Shown: positions 15,680 to 18,018 of the stretch, in pieces
How positions within the stretch are numbered: position 1 is the stretch's first letter
Layout: each line of letters begins with the position of its first letter
NCBI GenBank assembly: GCA_964613745.1
Contig: CAZTJA010000062.1
Span: 1-18,018, forward strand
Length of the DNA: 18,018 nt
DNA from: CAZTJA01 sp964613745
GTDB lineage: Bacteria; Desulfobacterota; Desulfomonilia; Desulfomonilales; Desulfomonilaceae
Direction of reading: 5' to 3'
Notes under the pieces: model-generated
What the model was told of the DNA's origin: nothing
Seen by the model: the letters and a program-made list of their open reading frames with translations, nothing else
Databases searched by the model: none
Program-made: the position numbers and the translations under genes

Positions 15680-15708
15680 TTGACTAAATCCGTCCATGGT
15701 GAAACAAT
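15680..15708 (+). promoter_or_regulatory. Promoter of the aroF-tyrA-aroA operon, upstream of the leader peptide
   Basis: TTGACT (15680-15685) and AACAAT (15703-15708) are 17 bases apart. Transcription should begin near 15715, about 19 bases before the leader-peptide ATG. The short leader and position match the layout of classical amino-acid attenuators. The -35 matches at five of six positions and the -10 at four of six. Confidence 0.55.
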
Positions 15709-15733
15709 ACCGCTACTGAGGTTTACTCTTAGA

Positions 15734-15820
15734 ATGTTTACAGAAGTTCAGTTCAGCGAAGCCCGTTATTATTTCTGGTATTATTTTAATACCTTGGAAG
15801 GGACGCGCTCGCTCTGCTGA
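15734..15820 (+). CDS. Attenuator leader peptide rich in Tyr, Phe and Trp
   Basis: An ATG at 15734 opens a 28-codon frame ending in TGA at 15818-15820. Codons 12-18 (15767-15787) read Tyr-Tyr-Phe-Trp-Tyr-Tyr-Phe, seven aromatic residues in a row; Phe also occurs at codons 2 and 7. Such a run in a peptide this short, immediately ahead of a terminator and an aromatic biosynthesis operon, is the hallmark of a ribosome-stalling attenuation leader. GAGG at 15718-15721 is a possible ribosome site, 12 bases from the ATG, which is somewhat long. The last codons (15805-15817) form the 5' arm of the antiterminator, so a ribosome on the stop codon would block it. The peptide itself probably has no other function. 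Confidence 0.85.
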   Translation: MFTEVQFSEARYYFWYYFNTLEGTRSLC

Positions 15821-15864
15821 TCGACTGAACACCATAAAAAAACTTAAGAATGCGGAGCAAGCGC
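15805..15864 (+). promoter_or_regulatory. Antiterminator pairing of the aromatic attenuator
   Basis: GCGCTCGCTCTGC (15805-15817) can pair with GCGGAGCAAGCGC (15852-15864) over 13 positions, with one C-A mismatch and one G-U pair. The downstream arm contains most of the 5' arm of the terminator plus its loop, so the two structures exclude each other. A competing upstream stem can form between AGCGA-A-GC (15755-15762) and GCTCGCT (15807-15813), seven pairs with one bulged A. That stem would sequester the antiterminator arm when no ribosome is on the leader. Confidence 0.75.
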
Positions 15865-15879
15865 TCCGCATTTTTTTTT
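15850..15879 (+). terminator. Intrinsic terminator (attenuator) before aroF
   Basis: ATGCGGAGC (15850-15858) and GCTCCGCAT (15863-15871) form a perfect nine-pair stem with the loop AAGC. A run of T at 15871-15879 follows. The stem ends 31 bases before the aroF start codon and lies between the operon promoter and aroF, so it must be read through for expression. On the minus strand the same hairpin is followed only by an interrupted T-rich stretch. Confidence 0.9.
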
Positions 15880-15902
15880 GCTTTTTTCCAAGGAGAAACG
15901 TG

Positions 15903-16916
15903 ATGGTAGTAGTGATGAAAAGAGAGGCAAAGGAGGGCCAAGTTGCCAAGGTGCTGTCCAAAATTGACAAGCTTGGCCTAAAGGCTCATCTATCCCGAGG
16001 CAAAATTCGAACAATAATCGGCGTCGTTGGGGACAACAGTCATGTGGAAACTTCCACATTCGAATCCCTCGAAGGCGTTGAACGAGTTGTCCCTCTGCTC
16101 GGGCCTTTTAAACTGGCCAGTCGGGATTTCAAGAAGGATAATACTGTTTTCTCCATAGATGGTTCGCATATTGGTGACAAGAAAATCATCATAATGGCGG
16201 GGCCGTGTGCCGTCGAAAGCAGAGAACAGATCATCAAGTCGGCCCTTGCAGTGAAAAAAGCCGGTGCAGTTGCTCTGAGGGGCGGAGCGTTCAAGCCGAG
16301 AACTTCACCGTACAGTTTCCAGGGCCTGGGTGAAGAAGGTCTTAAGATGCTTGCCGAAGCCCGTGATATGGCGGGGATGGCCGTTGTCACCGAAGTCACT
16401 ACTCCTGAACAGGTTTCCATTGTAGCCCAATACGCAGATGTGCTTCAGGTTGGTGCGAGGAACATGCAGAATTTCGCTCTCCTCAATGCGGTGGGTGCAT
16501 CGCACAAACCGGTGCTGCTCAAACGCGGCCTTTCCAGCACCATAGAAGAATTCCTCAATGCCGCTGAGTACGTCCTAAGCCACAATAATCCCAGAGTCAT
16601 TCTGTGCGAACGAGGCATACGCACCTTCGAAACGTACACCCGGAACACACTGGACATTAATGCCATTCCTGTTCTGAAATCACTGAGCCACTTGCCTGTA
16701 GTAGTGGATCCGAGTCACGGCACCGGCAAGCGAGAGTACGTTGCTGCGGTAAGTAAGGCGGCAATCGCTGCCGGAGCGGACGGTCTCATCATAGAAGTCC
16801 ATCCCGATCCTGAAAATGCCATGTCCGATGGCGCACAGAGCCTTACCCCTGAAGAGTTTGAGGAACTTATGAATCAGCTCAGGCCCGTTGCCGAAGCGGT
16901 TGGAAGAAGCCTGTAG
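15903..16916 (+). CDS. aroF: 3-deoxy-7-phosphoheptulonate (DAHP) synthase, Thermotoga-type with N-terminal regulatory domain
   Basis: The 337-residue protein aligns with the T. maritima-type enzyme without shifts. The metal ligands fall at Cys102 (AGPCAVES), His272 (DPSHGTGKRE), Glu298 (LIIEVHPDP) and Asp309 (AMSDGAQS). Residues 1 to about 65 form the ferredoxin-like domain that in this family binds feedback amino acids (Tyr/Phe). RGGAFKPRTSPYSFQG is the phosphate-binding loop. The enzyme joins phosphoenolpyruvate and erythrose 4-phosphate, the first step of the shikimate pathway. The ATG at 15903 has AAGGAG seven bases upstream; a GTG at 15900 is less well spaced. It is the first structural gene after the attenuator, followed by tyrA after 26 bases. 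Control is therefore likely both transcriptional and allosteric. Confidence 0.97.
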   Translation: MVVVMKREAKEGQVAKVLSKIDKLGLKAHLSRGKIRTIIGVVGDNSHVETSTFESLEGVERVVPLLGPFKLASRDFKKDNTVFSIDGSHIGDKKIIIMAGPCAVESREQIIKSALAVKKAGAVALRGGAFKPRTSPYSFQGLGEEGLKMLAEARDMAGMAVVTEVTTPEQVSIVAQYADVLQVGARNMQNFALLNAVGASHKPVLLKRGLSSTIEEFLNAAEYVLSHNNPRVILCERGIRTFETYTRNTLDINAIPVLKSLSHLPVVVDPSHGTGKREYVAAVSKAAIAAGADGLIIEVHPDPENAMSDGAQSLTPEEFEELMNQLRPVAEAVGRSL

Positions 16917-16942
16917 ACAAAAATCGAAAAAGAGAAGCAATT

Positions 16943-17803
16943 ATGCTTTTGAAGGACAGCGTAGTCACAATCGTCGGCATGGGACTCATGGGCGGCAGCC
17001 TTGGAATGGCTCTTATGCACTCTCGAGCATGCAAACAGGTTCGGGGTCTTGTGAGGAGAAACGAAACCGCCGAATCGGCAATAGAAAAACATGCAGCTCA
17101 TATCGCCGGTATGGAACCGGGAGAAATATTGCCGAAATCGGATATCGTCGTTTTCGCCGTGCCTGTTCTCAGCATCGAGGACCGGATTGAGCAGTACAAA
17201 AGTTATTACGAACCGCACACCATCGTCACCGATTTGGGCAGCGTAAAAAGAGGCATCGTTAAAGCTATGGAATCCTGTTCGGGGATAACCCGAGCAGTAG
17301 GCGGTCATCCAATGTGCGGGAAAGAAAAATCGGGATTAGTCGAAGCGGATGAAAATCTGTATCGAAACAGATCTTGGGTAGTGGTTCCCACCACAAAATG
17401 TGACGAAGATTCCGTGGATACCGTTGTACAACTGATCCTTTCCGCAGGAGCAAATCCCGTGTTCATGAATGCTGAAGATCATGATCGTTCGGTCGGTTGC
17501 ATCAGCCACTTGCCTTACATGATGGCATCAACACTGGTAGCCGTTGCAGATGATACGGGGCATGAATTACCGGAGATTTGGACTCTTGCCGCCGGTGGGT
17601 TCCGGGATACGAGTAGGGTTGCCGCAGGTGATCTGGACATGATGATGGACATTCTTGTTGCCAACAGAGATAACATTCTCGGCATGCTGTCAGTAGCGGA
17701 GACAAAGATGAAACGGCTATCCACCCTGCTTGAATCCAAAGATTACGACGAGCTGAGGATCATGCTTTCGGGAATCAAGAGCTGTCGCAGTAAACTAAAT
17801 TGA
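16943..17803 (+). CDS. tyrA: Prephenate dehydrogenase
   Basis: The 286-residue protein begins with the dinucleotide-binding motif VGMGLMGGSLG (Gly12 to Gly21 region). It continues with FAVPV, TDLGSVK, the catalytic loop GGHPMCGKEKSG (His122) and ISHLPYMMAST (His189), all diagnostic of TyrA. The C-terminal helical domain ends after about 285 residues and no ACT domain is attached, so Tyr feedback through such a domain is not expected. It oxidises prephenate to 4-hydroxyphenylpyruvate for tyrosine. It is monofunctional; the mutase part is on PheA. GAGAAG precedes the ATG. Its TGA overlaps the first base of the proposed aroA ATG, so the genes are likely translationally coupled. Confidence 0.95.
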   Translation: MLLKDSVVTIVGMGLMGGSLGMALMHSRACKQVRGLVRRNETAESAIEKHAAHIAGMEPGEILPKSDIVVFAVPVLSIEDRIEQYKSYYEPHTIVTDLGSVKRGIVKAMESCSGITRAVGGHPMCGKEKSGLVEADENLYRNRSWVVVPTTKCDEDSVDTVVQLILSAGANPVFMNAEDHDRSVGCISHLPYMMASTLVAVADDTGHELPEIWTLAAGGFRDTSRVAAGDLDMMMDILVANRDNILGMLSVAETKMKRLSTLLESKDYDELRIMLSGIKSCRSKLN

Positions 17804-18018
17804 TGGGAGAGCCACCCTCATTGAGATCATCAACGTTGAAAGTAAGACCTACAAAAAAGTTGAGTGGATCCGTCATTCTCCCGGGAGATAAGTCCCTCTC
17901 GCATAGAGTCTTGCTGTTTGCTTCTCTGGCCGAAGGAAAATCCGTCATCAGGAATTTTCTCGATGCGAACGTGACCGCTGCAATGATCGAATGCCTGCAC
18001 AGGTTGGGAATTGTCGTA
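17803..18018 (+). CDS. aroA: 3-phosphoshikimate 1-carboxyvinyltransferase (EPSP synthase), 3' end cut by window
   Basis: 72 codons are visible. The substrate-binding signature LPGDKSLSHRVLLFASLAEG appears near residue 25, followed by the typical VIRNFLDANVTAAMIECLHRLGI. EPSP synthase joins shikimate 3-phosphate and phosphoenolpyruvate. Two starts are possible. An ATG at 17803 overlaps the tyrA stop (TGATG) and would be coupled. A TTG at 17821 has GGGAG about nine bases upstream. Homology begins after both, so I cannot decide; the longer form is listed. The gene continues beyond the window edge as the third member of the aromatic operon. Confidence 0.93.
   Translation, partial: MGEPPSLRSSTLKVRPTKKLSGSVILPGDKSLSHRVLLFASLAEGKSVIRNFLDANVTAAMIECLHRLGIVV

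Noticed and set aside
15589..15733. A second attenuator for pheA on the minus strand
   Set aside because: The only short frame there has no aromatic run and no terminator hairpin lies before the pheA start.
15713..15970. Antisense open frames across the aroF leader
   Set aside because: They run through the terminator and into aroF, show no family resemblance, and are explained by the sense-strand leader and aroF.

Overview
The window reads as a bacterial chromosome segment of roughly mid-40s to 50% G+C, densely packed with single-copy housekeeping genes. I see no insertion sequence, phage gene, CRISPR array, rRNA or tRNA. The gene set fits a deltaproteobacterium-like anaerobe (Desulfobacterota or a relative): a class II B12-dependent ribonucleotide reductase, XdhC, Thermotoga-type DAHP synthase next to tyrA and aroA, a Ski2-like helicase and many response regulators. 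That assignment is inference from gene content only.

Layout. Positions 1-1283 (minus strand) carry a stand-alone receiver protein, a thioredoxin-type arsenate reductase/low-molecular-weight phosphatase, and the start of a PhoB-like response regulator cut by the window edge. A Ski2-family helicase (1444-3564, plus) converges with a minus-strand pair, XdhC followed by a family 2 glycosyltransferase. A toxin-antitoxin pair lies at 5686-6169. A long minus-strand run follows in transcription order nrdJ, proA, a hypothetical gene, and mnmA (12015 down to 6312). A small zinc-ribbon gene (12183-12587) diverges from nrdJ and converges on an orphan lipoprotein efflux adaptor (12653-13798). A PsiE-like membrane protein (14054-14530) overlaps the end of pheA tail to tail.

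The right end is an aromatic amino acid locus. pheA (chorismate mutase/prephenate dehydratase) runs leftward. Diverging from it are aroF (DAHP synthase), tyrA (prephenate dehydrogenase) and aroA (EPSP synthase, cut by the edge). Together these cover entry into the shikimate pathway, the EPSP step, and both the Phe and Tyr branches.

The most interesting object is in the 314-base gap between pheA and aroF. It contains a complete ribosome-mediated transcription attenuator: a promoter (15680-15708), a 28-codon leader peptide (15734-15820) with seven consecutive aromatic codons Tyr-Tyr-Phe-Trp-Tyr-Tyr-Phe, a 13-position antiterminator pairing (15805-15817 with 15852-15864), and a strong intrinsic terminator (15850-15879) directly before the aroF ribosome binding site. 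Stalling for any of the three aromatic amino acids should open the operon. Termination on the leader stop codon should close it. A leader that reads all three aromatic amino acids differs from the classical Trp-only or Phe-only leaders.
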